Notes: generated from the sequence alone by a model not told the origin. DNA of 64,000 nt from Comamonadaceae bacterium (GCA_029255645.1 JANLJE010000003.1:1-64000); one strand, 5' to 3'; counted from the stretch's first letter, positions 24,604-33,679 are shown. Numbers and translations are program-made.

Positions 24604-26484
24604 ATGGCGGGGGTGCCTGCTTTGCGTTTCGCGCCCAAGTTTTCCCGCGCCTTTCTGACGCGCTGCTTCATCACCTTGTTCGCCTGTCTGCTGGTGGCAG
24701 GCTTTGAGTTTGGCCGCCCTGCACCGGGGCAACGCCTCGATGAGAGCATGCGGGATCTGGCGCTGCAGGCATTTGCCCGGAGCGAGCCTGAAACCCGCGT
24801 GGCGGTGATCGACATCAACGACGCTGCGCTGCGCGAACTGGGGCCCTGGCCCTGGCCGCGCAGCCGCCTTGCCGATCTGGTGGAGATGCTGTTGATGGAC
24901 TACGGCGCCCGGGCGGTGGGGCTCGATATCGTTCTTCCCGAGGCCCGGCGGGACGATGTGGCGGGGGATCTGCGCCTGGCCAATCTGGCCCGGTACGCGC
25001 CTCTGGCTCTGGCGCAGATCCTCGATTACACCCCCCGGCCGGTCCTCTTGCTGCAGGGCGTCCCCGCGGCCGCCCTGGCGCCCTTGCCAGACCGGCACCC
25101 GCCTGAGGCCCATGGGTTCATCGGCAATCATGCCGGGCTGAGCGCTGCGCGCTGTGTGGGCAATATCGGCTACCGGCCGGATGCGGATGGCGTGCTGCGC
25201 CATGTTCCCCTGGTCTCCGGGTTTCAGCACGGCTGGTATCTGCATCTGGCGCCGAGCTTGCTCTACTGCGCCGCCTCCCGCGAGGCGCCAGAGCGGTATC
25301 TGCCGGAAATTCCCCTGGGCTGGTGGCGCGTTCCGTTCCGGCACCGCCTGGAGGCTTATACCGTGATCCCCGCGGCTACCTTGCTGGCGGGCCAGGTGGA
25401 CAAGGAATGGATTGAGGGGCGCTATGTGCTGGTGGGCTCTTCTTCCCTGAGCCTGGGCGACCGCATCAGCATTCCCCTGGCGCCCCTGGCGTCCGGCGTC
25501 ATGGTGCATGCCCAGAGTGTTTCCGCCTTGCTCGACATGGCCGAGGGCAAGTTGCCGGCGGTCCGGGACGGGCGCCCCTGGCTGCTGGCCTGGAGTGTGT
25601 CCAGCCTTGTCTTTGCCATGTTCTGGATTGCCCGCTGGCCGGCCTGGCGCAGCGTGACCTTGCTGCTGGTCCTGGCGGGGGCCTGGGTCGCCCTGGCGCT
25701 GTGGGGGGTGTGGCAGCAGTTCGAGGGCTCGGTGATGGCGCCGCTGTGGGGTTATCTGTTCCTGCTCATGGCGGCCATTCCCCATGAGTGGCGCCAGTCC
25801 CAGCGCCAGATTCAGCGCATTACCGAGACCTTGTCCCATTATGTGGCGCGGCCTGTGCTCGATGAGTTGCTGCGCCAGGGCATCACCTACAGCCTGGAGC
25901 CCCGCTTGAAGGAGGTGACGGTGCTGATCGCGGATATGGAAAGCTATACCCGCACGACTTCGTCCTTGTCCCTGGAGGCGGCGGCGGAACTCACCAAGGG
26001 TTTCCTGGATTGCCTGACCCGGCCCGTGCTGGAGCATGGCGGGACGCTGGATCGTTACACCGGCGACGGTCTGGTGGCCTTCTGGGGGGCGCCGCTGGAT
26101 TGCCCGGATCAGGCGGATCAGGCGGTGAGTGCGGCCCTGGAGATTCTGGATGCGGTGAGCCGCTTCAATGCTGCCCGGGTGGCCCGGGGGCAGGCGGCGG
26201 TGCGGGTCCGGATGGGGATCGAGCATGGGCAGGCCCTGGTGGGCGACCTGGGCACCCCTTTTCGCAGTACCTATACCGCGGTGGGGGATTGCATCAATTT
26301 TGCGTCGCGGCTAGAAGGCGCCGCCCGGGATTTGCCGACGTCGCTGGTGATCGGCCCTTCGGCCAACGCCAGGTTGCAAACGCATGCGACGCAGGCGGTG
26401 GGTACGATCCGGCTGCGCGGCACGGATCGGGTGATCGATGTTTTTTCGGTCAGCCGCGCGGCGACGACGACTGGCGCGATCTAG
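24604..26484 (+). CDS. CHASE2-domain class III adenylate/guanylate cyclase
   Basis: A 626-residue membrane protein: an N-terminal helix (LTRCFITLFACLLVAGFEF), a periplasmic CHASE2 domain (about 45-325; AVIDINDAALRELGPWPWPRS, GAVGLDIVL-like, GVMVHAQSVSALL), three further helices (about 335-400), and a cytoplasmic class III cyclase domain (about 430-600). Catalytic marks are the metal-binding Asp in VLIADMESYT and YTGDGLVAFWGAP, and the GIEHGQALVGDLGTPFRSTYTAVGD segment. Likely makes cAMP in response to a periplasmic signal. Its 3' end overlaps the convergent GT2 gene by 35 bp. Confidence 0.9.
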   Translation: MAGVPALRFAPKFSRAFLTRCFITLFACLLVAGFEFGRPAPGQRLDESMRDLALQAFARSEPETRVAVIDINDAALRELGPWPWPRSRLADLVEMLLMDYGARAVGLDIVLPEARRDDVAGDLRLANLARYAPLALAQILDYTPRPVLLLQGVPAAALAPLPDRHPPEAHGFIGNHAGLSAARCVGNIGYRPDADGVLRHVPLVSGFQHGWYLHLAPSLLYCAASREAPERYLPEIPLGWWRVPFRHRLEAYTVIPAATLLAGQVDKEWIEGRYVLVGSSSLSLGDRISIPLAPLASGVMVHAQSVSALLDMAEGKLPAVRDGRPWLLAWSVSSLVFAMFWIARWPAWRSVTLLLVLAGAWVALALWGVWQQFEGSVMAPLWGYLFLLMAAIPHEWRQSQRQIQRITETLSHYVARPVLDELLRQGITYSLEPRLKEVTVLIADMESYTRTTSSLSLEAAAELTKGFLDCLTRPVLEHGGTLDRYTGDGLVAFWGAPLDCPDQADQAVSAALEILDAVSRFNAARVARGQAAVRVRMGIEHGQALVGDLGTPFRSTYTAVGDCINFASRLEGAARDLPTSLVIGPSANARLQTHATQAVGTIRLRGTDRVIDVFSVSRAATTTGAI

Positions 26485-27298
26485 CCGCGGCGCGCAGTTC
26501 CCGCAGCTTGGCGTATTTGCAAAAGCTGTTGAAACAGCCGATGGCGATGTGCACGAGGCCCGGCAGGCCGTCGCGAAAGCCCTGGCGCAGCAGGTAGAAA
26601 CGGCCGAAACGGAATAGCGGGCTGCAGAGCAGATGCAGCACGCTGGCGCTTTTGTCCAGGGCATGGGCGCGCTCGGCGGCCAGGGTGGTGTAGCGATTTT
26701 GCTTGGCGAGGTAGGCTTCCAGGGTTTCGGCGGAGTCATGCAGCAGGTCGCCGGCCAGCTTGCCGCAGGTGGCGCCTTGCCGCAGTTCGACTTTTTCATG
26801 CACGGGATCGAAGGACCAGCGCGCCTGACGCCGGTCGAAGAGGCGCAGGCTCCAGTCGGGATAGCCTTCGCCGTGGCGCAGGTAGCGGCCCATGAAGCGG
26901 TTGCTGCGGCGAAAACGATAGGCCGCGCAGGCCGGCTGCTGCAGGCATTGCGGGATGGCCGCTGCCAGCGCCGGACTCAGTCGTTCGTCGGCATCGAGGC
27001 AGAGCACCCAGTCGTGGCGGGCCTGCTCCACGGCGTATTGCTTCTGCCGGCCATAACCGAGCCATTCTTGAACAATCACCCGGGCCCCCAGGCGCTGAGC
27101 CAGGGCCACGGTGTCGTCACGGCTGCCCGAATCGACCACCAGCACCTCGGCGGCAAACGGCACGCTGGCGATGCAGGCCGCCAGCTGGGTGGCGGCATTC
27201 CGGGTGATGATGACGAGGGACAGGGGGGGGTGGCTCACCTGCCCGGCGGGTGTTTCTGGCGGGGCTTCCTGATCGGGGGCTGGGCTCGGTTCGGTCAC
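26450..27298 (-). CDS. GT2 glycosyltransferase, LPS core type (WaaE/KdtX-like)
   Basis: A 282-residue protein. GT-A motifs: LSLVIITRNAATQLAACIAS, EVLVVDSGSRDDTVALA, DWVLCLDADERLSPAL (DXD). The downstream segments YRFRRSNRFMGRYLRHGEGYPDWSLRLF and VHEKVEL are diagnostic of the WaaE-type family that adds glucose to heptose I in the LPS inner core. It is divergent from waaC. Overlaps the end of the cyclase gene on the opposite strand. Confidence 0.85.
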   Translation of the reverse strand: MTEPSPAPDQEAPPETPAGQVSHPPLSLVIITRNAATQLAACIASVPFAAEVLVVDSGSRDDTVALAQRLGARVIVQEWLGYGRQKQYAVEQARHDWVLCLDADERLSPALAAAIPQCLQQPACAAYRFRRSNRFMGRYLRHGEGYPDWSLRLFDRRQARWSFDPVHEKVELRQGATCGKLAGDLLHDSAETLEAYLAKQNRYTTLAAERAHALDKSASVLHLLCSPLFRFGRFYLLRQGFRDGLPGLVHIAIGCFNSFCKYAKLRELRAAARSRQSSSPRG

Positions 27299-27311
27299 GG
27301 TTCCTGGTCGC

Positions 27312-27317
27312 TATAAT
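27312..27317 (+). promoter_or_regulatory. Candidate -10 box for waaC-waaA
   Basis: A consensus TATAAT lies 32 bp upstream of the waaC ATG, just after the divergent GT2 start. No convincing -35 hexamer is seen 16-18 bp upstream (TTCGGT region), so the match rests on the -10 alone. Confidence 0.45.
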
Positions 27318-27348
27318 GCGGGTCTTTGAAGCCGTTCATTCTACCTCC

Positions 27349-28329
27349 ATGCCTGGTTCTGGCTCCCTCCCGAAAAACATCCTGCTGGTCAAGACCTCCT
27401 CGCTGGGGGATGTGATCCACAATCTGCCGGTGGTCAGCGACTTGCGCGCCCATTTTGCCGGTGTCGGGATCGACTGGGTGGTGGAGGAAAGCTTTGCCGA
27501 TATTCCCCGGCTGCATCCGGGGGTCCGGGACATCATTCCCGTCGCCTTGCGGCGCTGGAGAAAACGCCTCTGGTCTCCCGCGACCTGGGCCGAGATCGGC
27601 GCCGCCCGGCATCAGATCGGGGCAAGGGAGTATGACGCGATCATCGATACCCAGGGCCTTCTGAAAAGTGCCTGGCTTGCCCGCCTGGCCCGGGGGCCGC
27701 GCCTGGGCCACCATGCCGACTCGGCCCGGGAGCCCCTGGCCGCGCGCTTTTATGATGCGGGCTTGTTCGTTCCCAGGACCTTGCATGCGGTGGAGCGCAA
27801 CCGGCGCCTGGCGGCCGCCGCCCTGGGATATTCGCCCGGCCCGGAACTGGATTACGGCCTGCCCCGGCAGGCGGAGAATCAGCACAGCCTTACCGTGGTG
27901 CTGCTGACGGCCACGAGCCGCGCCGACAAGCTGTGGCCGGAGGCGCATTGGGTCAGCCTGGGCCGGGCCCTGGCCCGCCGCGGCCTGACGCCGCTGCTGC
28001 CCGGCGGCAATCCGCTGGAGCGGCAGCGGGCGCTGCGCCTGGCCAGCCAGATTCCCGGGGCCCAGGCCATTCCTCCGATGTGCCTTGCGGATCTGGCCCG
28101 GTTGCTGGCTCACGCCCGCCTGGCGGTGGGGGTGGATACGGGCCTTTCGCACCTGGCTGCCGCCGTCGATACCCCGATCGTGGCGCTTCATACTGCCACC
28201 GACCCGGGCTTGACCGGGGTGCTGGGCCAGGGCTGGGTCCGCAATCTGGGGGGCAAGGGTCAAGTTCCGACGGTGCAGGAAGTCCTGAACCAGATCGCCC
28301 ACTTCCTGCCCCGCTCCGCCTCCGCCTGA
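27349..28329 (+). CDS. waaC: LPS heptosyltransferase I
   Basis: A 326-residue GT9 enzyme. It begins with the usual ILLVKTSSLGDVIHNLPVVSDL. Further landmarks are DWVVEESFADIPRLHPGV, DAIIDTQGLLKSAWLA, the nucleotide-binding VVLLTATSRADKLWPE and VGVDTGLSHLAAAVDTPIVALHTATDPGL. It attaches the first L-glycero-D-manno-heptose to Kdo2-lipid A at the inner membrane. Start taken at ATG 27349 because the protein begins there with the conserved fold; an upstream in-frame extension overlaps the divergent gene. Followed after 1 bp by waaA. Confidence 0.93.
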   Translation: MPGSGSLPKNILLVKTSSLGDVIHNLPVVSDLRAHFAGVGIDWVVEESFADIPRLHPGVRDIIPVALRRWRKRLWSPATWAEIGAARHQIGAREYDAIIDTQGLLKSAWLARLARGPRLGHHADSAREPLAARFYDAGLFVPRTLHAVERNRRLAAAALGYSPGPELDYGLPRQAENQHSLTVVLLTATSRADKLWPEAHWVSLGRALARRGLTPLLPGGNPLERQRALRLASQIPGAQAIPPMCLADLARLLAHARLAVGVDTGLSHLAAAVDTPIVALHTATDPGLTGVLGQGWVRNLGGKGQVPTVQEVLNQIAHFLPRSASA

Positions 28330-28330
28330 G

Positions 28331-29605
28331 ATGGCCCGCCTGGTCTACTGCCTGCTGCTGTATCTGGCCAGCCCGCTAGTGTGGCTGCGCCTGTTCTGGC
28401 GCAGCCGCCGCCAACCCGGATACCGGGAACATCTGGCCGAGCGCTGGGGCCGTTATCCGCAGCCGGCCCCCGCCGCGCCCCTGATCTGGGTGCACGCGGT
28501 TTCGGTGGGGGAGACCCGGGCCGCCCAGCCGCTGGTGGAGGGCCTGCTGGCCGCCTACCCCGATCATCAGCTGCTGCTGACCGGCATGACTCCCACCGGC
28601 CGGGCTGCGGCGCTGCAATTGTTTGGCGCCGTGGCGCGGGTGCGGCTGGCTTATCTGCCCTATGACTATCCGGGTGCGGTGGAGCGCTTCTTGCGCCATT
28701 TTTCGCCCCGCCTGGGGGTGCTGATGGAAACCGAGATCTGGCCGAACCTGCTGGCCGCGGCGGCCCGGCGCCAGATTCCGGTGCTGCTCGTCAATGCCCG
28801 CCTGTCGCATCGTTCCGCCCGGGGCTACCGCCGTATTGCGGCCCTGGTCCGCCCGGCGCTGCAGACCCTGGCCGCCGTGGCGGCGCAGACCGGGGCGGAT
28901 GCCAGCCGGCTGGCAGGCCTGGGCGCCCGCCATATCCACGTCTGCGGCAATCTCAAATTCGATGTCGCGCCCCAGCCGGAACTGCTGGCGCTGGGCCAGG
29001 CCTGGCGCCAGGCGCTGGGGCGGCGGCCGGTCTGGCTGGCGGCCAGCACGCGGGAGGGGGAGGAGGCGCTGCTCCTGGATGTCCTGAAGGCGCTGGCCGG
29101 GGCCTGGCCCGGCTTGTTGCTGGTCCTGGTGCCCCGCCACCCCCAGCGCTTCGAGGCCGTCGCCCAGCAGCTGGCGCAGGAAGGTCTTGCCTGCCAGCGC
29201 CGCAGCCAGGGGCTGCCCGGCCGCGAGCATCAGGTCTGGCTGGGGGACAGCATGGGGGAAATGGCGGCCTATTACCGCCTCGCGGATATGGCCTTCATCG
29301 GCGGCAGCCTGGTGCCGCTGGGGGGGCAGAACCTGATCGAGGCGGCCGCCTGTGGCTGCCCGGCGCTGGTGGGGCCGCATACTTTCAACTTCAGCCAGGC
29401 GACGGAGGATGCCATCGCGGCGGGGGCCGCCCGGCGCGTACGCGATCCGCTCGAATTGCGGCAGACGCTGGAAGCCTTGCTGGAAGACCCGGACAGCCGG
29501 GAGAAAATGGGGCAGGCGGGGCTTGCTTTCTGGGCGCGCCATCGGGGTGCCACCCGGCGCATCCTGGATCTGATCAGGAGCGATCTTCCTGCAGCAGGGC
29601 GTTGA
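28331..29605 (+). CDS. waaA: 3-deoxy-D-manno-octulosonic acid (Kdo) transferase
   Basis: A 424-residue protein with an N-terminal membrane anchor (YCLLLYLASPLVWLRLFW). Family marks: WVHAVSVGETRAAQPLVEGL, LLLTGMTPTGR, LGVLMETEIWPNLL with the catalytic Glu, GNLKFDV, WLAASTREGEE, and AFIGGSLVPLGGQNLIEAAACGCP. Transfers Kdo from CMP-Kdo to lipid IVA. Forms a two-gene unit with waaC. Its 3' end overlaps the convergent tolC by 32 bp. Confidence 0.95.
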   Translation: MARLVYCLLLYLASPLVWLRLFWRSRRQPGYREHLAERWGRYPQPAPAAPLIWVHAVSVGETRAAQPLVEGLLAAYPDHQLLLTGMTPTGRAAALQLFGAVARVRLAYLPYDYPGAVERFLRHFSPRLGVLMETEIWPNLLAAAARRQIPVLLVNARLSHRSARGYRRIAALVRPALQTLAAVAAQTGADASRLAGLGARHIHVCGNLKFDVAPQPELLALGQAWRQALGRRPVWLAASTREGEEALLLDVLKALAGAWPGLLLVLVPRHPQRFEAVAQQLAQEGLACQRRSQGLPGREHQVWLGDSMGEMAAYYRLADMAFIGGSLVPLGGQNLIEAAACGCPALVGPHTFNFSQATEDAIAAGAARRVRDPLELRQTLEALLEDPDSREKMGQAGLAFWARHRGATRRILDLIRSDLPAAGR

Positions 29606-30890
29606 TTTCCTGCAGGTCCGCCTCATCCAGGGCGCCCACGGCCGACTTGAGCCGCAGGCGGGCCATCAGGGTTTCGTGGTAGGCCCGGGCCAGGTCGCGC
29701 CGGGTCTGGTATAGCTGCTGTTCGGCATTGAGCACGTCGATGCTGATGCGCACCCCGACTTCATAGCCGAGCTTGTTGGAGTCGAGCGAGGCCTGGGAGG
29801 ATTCCTGCGCCGCTTCCAGCGCCTTGATCTGGGCCAGCCCGTTGACCACGCCCAGATAGCTTTGCCGGGCACTCAGGGCCGCGTTGCGCCGCGCCCCTTC
29901 CAGGCTGGAAAGCGCGGCATTGTAGTTTGCCGCCGCTTCGCGCACCCGGGAGGAGACCGCGCCGCCCTGGTAGATCGGCAGGTTCAGTTGCAGACCGATG
30001 TTGTTCGCGTCGATATCTCCCACCCCGCCGATGTTCTGGGCATTGTGGTTGCGGCCCACGTTGGCCACCACATCGAGGGTCGGATAGTGCCCGGCCCGGA
30101 GCCGCTGGACTTCCTTGGCGGCAATCTCGCTGTTCTTCTGCTGAATCTGGACCGCCGTATTGTCCTTCTGGGCGGCCTCCACCCAGGGCGCCAGCTGGGG
30201 CGGCTGGGGGGGCAAAATGGGTTTGGCCGCATCGAGGCTGGCAAGATACGCCGGCACCTCGCCGATGAGGACCCGCAGCGCCTCGCGCCTGATTTCCAGA
30301 TCGTTCTCGCTGGCAATTTCCTGAGCCCAGGCCAGATCGTAGCGGGACTGGGCCTCGTAGGTGTCTACGATGGTGGCGGTGCCGACCTCGAAATTGCGCT
30401 TGGCCTGCTCTAGTTGCTGGGCAATGGCGACCTTCTGCGACTGGGCGGCACGCAGATTGACCTGGGCCGTGAGCACATCGAAATAGGCCTGGGCCACGCG
30501 CAGGATCAGGTCCTGCCGGGCCTGCACGAACTGGGCCTCGGCCAGCGCCACGCCAAGCTTGCCCTGATCATAAGCGGCCCAGTTCTGCCAGCGGAACACG
30601 GGCTGGCTCAGGGTCAGGGTGTAAGCGTTGCTGTTGTAACGGCGATCGGTCTTGACGCCATTGTTTTCGACCTCGTTGTCGTTCCAGGTGGTGTTGCCGG
30701 ACAGGCTGAGGCTGGGCAACAGGCCGGCCAGCCCCTGCGGACCGCGTTCCCGGCCGGCTTCGAGATTGGCACGGGCGGTGGCGAAGGCGGCGTCGTATGC
30801 CTGGGCCTGGCGGTAGACCTGCATCAGGTCCATGGCCCAACCCGGAGAGGCCAGCAGGAGCAGGGGCAAGAGCCAGCCGAGTCGTGTCAT
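29574..30890 (-). CDS. tolC: TolC-family outer-membrane efflux/secretion channel
   Basis: A 438-residue protein. The start at ATG 30890 directly precedes a signal peptide (RLGWLLPLLLLASPGWAMD); a longer frame runs back into the rhodanese gene. Two internally similar halves, each with coiled helices and barrel strands, are visible (DLMQVYRQAQAYDAAFATARANLEAGRE; PVFRWQNWAAY; LNLPIYQGGAVSSRVREA), as in type I secretion outer-membrane proteins of the TolC/PrtF group. No inner-membrane partner is encoded nearby, so it may serve several transporters, including the one that exports the RTX/DUF4214 proteins. It lies 10 bp downstream of the rhodanese gene, in a pcm-rhodanese-tolC operon. Confidence 0.93.
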   Translation of the reverse strand: MTRLGWLLPLLLLASPGWAMDLMQVYRQAQAYDAAFATARANLEAGRERGPQGLAGLLPSLSLSGNTTWNDNEVENNGVKTDRRYNSNAYTLTLSQPVFRWQNWAAYDQGKLGVALAEAQFVQARQDLILRVAQAYFDVLTAQVNLRAAQSQKVAIAQQLEQAKRNFEVGTATIVDTYEAQSRYDLAWAQEIASENDLEIRREALRVLIGEVPAYLASLDAAKPILPPQPPQLAPWVEAAQKDNTAVQIQQKNSEIAAKEVQRLRAGHYPTLDVVANVGRNHNAQNIGGVGDIDANNIGLQLNLPIYQGGAVSSRVREAAANYNAALSSLEGARRNAALSARQSYLGVVNGLAQIKALEAAQESSQASLDSNKLGYEVGVRISIDVLNAEQQLYQTRRDLARAYHETLMARLRLKSAVGALDEADLQEINALLQEDRS

Positions 30891-30900
30891 TGGCGTCTCA

Positions 30901-31224
30901 TCAGTAACGCGGCATGGTGTGATCAACCACCTGGGCCCAGGCTTCGACGCCGCCTTCGAGGTTGTACACCCCGCTGCAGCCCCGGGATTCGAGGAAGAGG
31001 GCGACTTGCTGGCTGCGCCCGCCATGGTGGCAGATGCAGACCAGCGGCCCTGGCGCCGGCAATTCCTGCAGGCGGAGCGGCACACTGGCCATGGGTATCA
31101 ACTGACTGCCGGGAATGTGGCAATACTCATATTCCGTGGGCTCCCGGACATCGAGCAGGAACGGCCGGGGCCGGGCGGCGTCGGCCAGCCAGTCGGCCAG
31201 TGCGCGGGCGGTGATGCGCTGCAT
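30901..31224 (-). CDS. Single-domain rhodanese-like protein
   Basis: A 107-residue cytoplasmic protein. The whole length is one rhodanese domain: FLLDVREPTEYEYCHIPGSQLIPM, then the active-site loop CHHGGRS with catalytic Cys followed by two His, and GVYNLEGGVEAWA. It may carry persulfide sulfur; the physiological acceptor is unknown. Its ATG overlaps the pcm stop (TGATG), so it is translationally coupled. The pcm-rhodanese-tolC order is recurrent in related bacteria as far as I recall. Confidence 0.9.
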   Translation of the reverse strand: MQRITARALADWLADAARPRPFLLDVREPTEYEYCHIPGSQLIPMASVPLRLQELPAPGPLVCICHHGGRSQQVALFLESRGCSGVYNLEGGVEAWAQVVDHTMPRY

Positions 31225-31877
31225 CAGAACTGGAAGGCCGGGGCGGGGCTGAAATTTTCCAGGCAGGGCGCCAGGGTTTCCAGCACATTCACGGTGTTGA
31301 AGCTGTCTTCCCCGGTGCGGCGGATCAACTGGAGCCGCATCACCGGCGCCGTGCCGACCACGGCGATCAGCCGCCCGCCTGGGCGCAACTGCCCGAGGAT
31401 GGCAGCGGGAACGGCCGGAATGCCGCCCGAAATGGCGATCACATCATAAGGCCCCCGGGCCGGGAAGCCCGCGCAACCATCCGCCGTTTCCACGGTGACA
31501 TTGGTGATGCCCGCCCGGGCCAGGTTGCCCCGCGCCATGTCGGCGAGTTCGGGATGGATCTCGAGGCTCACCACATGCTCGGCCTTGGCGGCCAGCAGGG
31601 CGGCCATGTAGCCGCTGCCGGCGCCGATTTCCAGGACCTTGTCACCGGGCTTCACCCCGAGTTCCTGCAACTGGCGGGCTTCCATCTTCGGGGTCAGCAT
31701 CACCTGCCCATGCCCCAACGGCAATTCCAGGTCGGCAAAGGCCAGGGCCTTGCAGGCAGGCGGCACGAATTCCTCCCGCTTGATGATAAACAGCAGGTCC
31801 AGCACCGATTGATCCAGCACATCCCAGGGACAGATCTGCTGTTCGATCATGTTGAAGCGGGCTTGCTCGATGTTCAT
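31224..31877 (-). CDS. pcm: Protein-L-isoaspartate O-methyltransferase family protein
   Basis: A 217-residue protein. PCMT features are REEFVPPACKALAFADLELPLGHGQVMLTPKM, then the SAM motif I VLEIGAGSGYMAALLA, and FPARGPYDVIAISGGIP. It repairs isoaspartyl residues or acts as a related methyltransferase; the usual TxxTISxP substrate loop is shortened to GQVMLTPKM, as in the divergent PCMT subfamily next to tolC, so strict Pcm activity is not certain. GGAG lies 8 nt upstream of the ATG. First gene of the operon; its promoter region lies in the duplicated segment at 31896-32054. Confidence 0.85.
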   Translation of the reverse strand: MNIEQARFNMIEQQICPWDVLDQSVLDLLFIIKREEFVPPACKALAFADLELPLGHGQVMLTPKMEARQLQELGVKPGDKVLEIGAGSGYMAALLAAKAEHVVSLEIHPELADMARGNLARAGITNVTVETADGCAGFPARGPYDVIAISGGIPAVPAAILGQLRPGGRLIAVVGTAPVMRLQLIRRTGEDSFNTVNVLETLAPCLENFSPAPAFQF

Positions 31878-31895
31878 GGCGATCTCCAGGGCTGC

Positions 31896-32054
31896 CGTGT
31901 TTCAGAGCAGCCTGATATTGAAGTTGGGATGAATGCGGATTATAGCGCAGGCTCGTCCCGTCAGCCCCGGACGGCAGAGGCGGGGGCCGGAAGGATTGGA
32001 TCAAACGGCCATGGCCGGGCTGTAGCGGCCGGGCGTTGGCGGGGTAGCGCCGCG
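31896..32054. repeat. About 159-bp direct repeat R1 at the pcm side of the island
   Basis: Aligns over its full length with 39383-39542 at roughly 85 percent identity by eye, in the same orientation. It contains the pcm 5' region (a minus-strand TATAAT at 31944-31939) and, on the minus strand, a fragment matching the last ~30 codons of the carbonic anhydrase gene (NARPLQPGHGRLI). The two copies bracket the 7.4-kb accessory island. The stretch from 32055 to 32209 holds no gene but contains three near-copies of TTTCCTGCCCAT. Confidence 0.8.
31939..31944 (-). promoter_or_regulatory. Candidate -10 box of the pcm operon
   Basis: TATAAT on the minus strand, about 62 bp upstream of the pcm ATG. The homologous position in repeat R2 reads CATGAT, so only this copy looks functional. 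No strong -35 is visible. Confidence 0.4.
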
Positions 32055-32209
32055 TTTTCCTGTCCATTTTCCTGCCCATTCTCCTGCCCATTGAGGCGGC
32101 TTGGGCGGGTTTTGTGCCTCTGCGCTACCTGGCAATGCCAAGGAACACGGCCAGGCAGCGGTCGATTTCGACCCGCGTGTCGGGATCGATTCGACCGAAT
32201 GCCGGGCCG

Positions 32210-32233
32210 GGTTATCCGGATTTGGCTGTGTTT
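32210..32233. repeat. Left terminal inverted repeat of ISL3-like unit
   Basis: Reads GGTTATCCGGATTTGGCTGT and continues with a T-run. It matches the reverse complement of 34171-34194 at all but two of about 24 positions. It lies just beyond the transposase stop codon. Confidence 0.8.
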
Positions 32234-32239
32234 TAGACC

Positions 32240-33679
32240 TCACAGCTTGCCCGCTTCGAGTAATTGAATCAGTGTGTTTATATCCGCACCGTAGTTCTTC
32301 GGTGGACCGACGTGTTCATGTGGGTCAAACACTTTCGGCGGTTTGGGCGGACGGACGATAGCCCGCTCCATTACCATTGGAACACCGTACCCTATGGCGT
32401 CGTCTGGAAGGCCGTAGGCCAGTTCTGGCTCCCGTTTGCGCTCGAACTTCGGGCGGGACAGTTTGTGTTTGTGCGCTCCTTCCGTAAACAGGATTTTTGC
32501 TCGCAACGCTTCAAAGCTGTAACCACGTCCGAGCCGGTTCATCACCCTGATGAGTCCGTTCAAACACTCGACGTACCCTGATGTGATATGGTGCTCGAAG
32601 TGATTCAGAATCATGGGTTGCCAGTTGCTCCATGCCCGGATAATGTCTGTGAATGGTTCACGAACCTCCGGCGTCACGCTTCGATACCAAGCCTCGTAAC
32701 GTTGCATTGCCTCTTGTGCGGTTGCGGCCTCATAAATCTCAAAGAACCCCTCCTTGAGTCTGTACGCCTCTCCCAGTGCCGGATAGTTCTTGGTCCAACC
32801 GTCGAGATTCAATGCTTCCTTGTCGGTCAGGTCGCGCTGGCGTTTCAACAGCACGAATCGGTCGTGCATCAGTCCTCGCCGCTGCTTTGGCATCAAGTCA
32901 GCTCTCAACGACTTTCTGACCTTCTCTATCGCATCATTTGCCATCCGTACAACATGGAATTTGTCGATGACAATACGAGCATCCGGCAACACTGCTTGCA
33001 CCGCATCGCGATAGGGTGTCCACATGTCCATTGCGACGTACTGCACCATTCCTTTGTTCGGCAGGTTGGTCAGGTACTTTGCTACCGTGTCCTTGTTCCT
33101 GTTTGGGAGCATGTCCACGATGGTGTCGTTCTGAATGTTGGACACGACGCAGCGCGGCTTGATGAGGTGGATTTCATCAATCCCCATCCACTTTGGTGTC
33201 TCGAAGCGGAATTCAGCTTCCAGTTCTTTTACATAGTCGCGGAAGATGTTGCGGATGGTCTTCTCATCCAGTCCGGTGTCGTCAGCAATGCTGGCGAAGG
33301 TGCGCTTTAAACTCTGTTGTCCGATCCACTTGGTCAGCCGGTCCGTCATTTCACGCTTGGCGTTGACCGCTGGCAGCGTCTCCATGAAGGTCTTACCGCA
33401 GGACTGGCAACGCCAGCGGCGGGTGGCTGCGACGAAAGTCGCGGCCTGTTCCACCATTTCTTGCGCATCGCTCAGTTCCACCGGATCGCCTTCATAGTCG
33501 GCCACGTAACGAAAGGTCTCTGCGTGTTTAAGGAGACGCCCCATTTCCTTCGGCAGTGGCCCGTTCTTGACGAGTCGATCACTAAAGGCATTGAGGACGC
33601 CCTTGTGTGTTTTGCCGATTTCGGCTCCCGAGACAAGCAACGCGGCGCGGGACCGCGTCGAACATGGCGTAGTAGGCAC
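32240..33679 (-). CDS. ISL3-family transposase, N-terminally truncated and fused in frame to a HEPN fragment
   Basis: The open frame encodes about 479 residues. From about residue 86 it is an ISL3 transposase: the second half of the zinc finger (RWRCQSCGKTFMETLP), a helix-turn-helix (FASIADDTGLDEKTIRNIF) and the DDE core (WMGIDEIHLIK, AMDMWTPYRDAV, VIDKFHVVRMAND, GYVECLNGLIR with the final Glu). The family's first CxxC zinc pair and some 60-80 N-terminal residues are absent. Residues about 11-85 are instead the C-terminal half of a HEPN protein (GKTHKGVLNAFSDRLVKNGPL), so the frame is a chimaera. The GTG-like start at 33679 is arbitrary because the natural frame was that of the HEPN gene. Confidence 0.75.
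   Translation of the reverse strand: MPTTPCSTRSRAALLVSGAEIGKTHKGVLNAFSDRLVKNGPLPKEMGRLLKHAETFRYVADYEGDPVELSDAQEMVEQAATFVAATRRWRCQSCGKTFMETLPAVNAKREMTDRLTKWIGQQSLKRTFASIADDTGLDEKTIRNIFRDYVKELEAEFRFETPKWMGIDEIHLIKPRCVVSNIQNDTIVDMLPNRNKDTVAKYLTNLPNKGMVQYVAMDMWTPYRDAVQAVLPDARIVIDKFHVVRMANDAIEKVRKSLRADLMPKQRRGLMHDRFVLLKRQRDLTDKEALNLDGWTKNYPALGEAYRLKEGFFEIYEAATAQEAMQRYEAWYRSVTPEVREPFTDIIRAWSNWQPMILNHFEHHITSGYVECLNGLIRVMNRLGRGYSFEALRAKILFTEGAHKHKLSRPKFERKREPELAYGLPDDAIGYGVPMVMERAIVRPPKPPKVFDPHEHVGPPKNYGADINTLIQLLEAGKL

Noticed and set aside
31642..32091. 149-codon minus-strand frame upstream of pcm
   Set aside because: It is out of frame with pcm, overlaps it, and gets its protein-like look from the duplicated carbonic anhydrase end.
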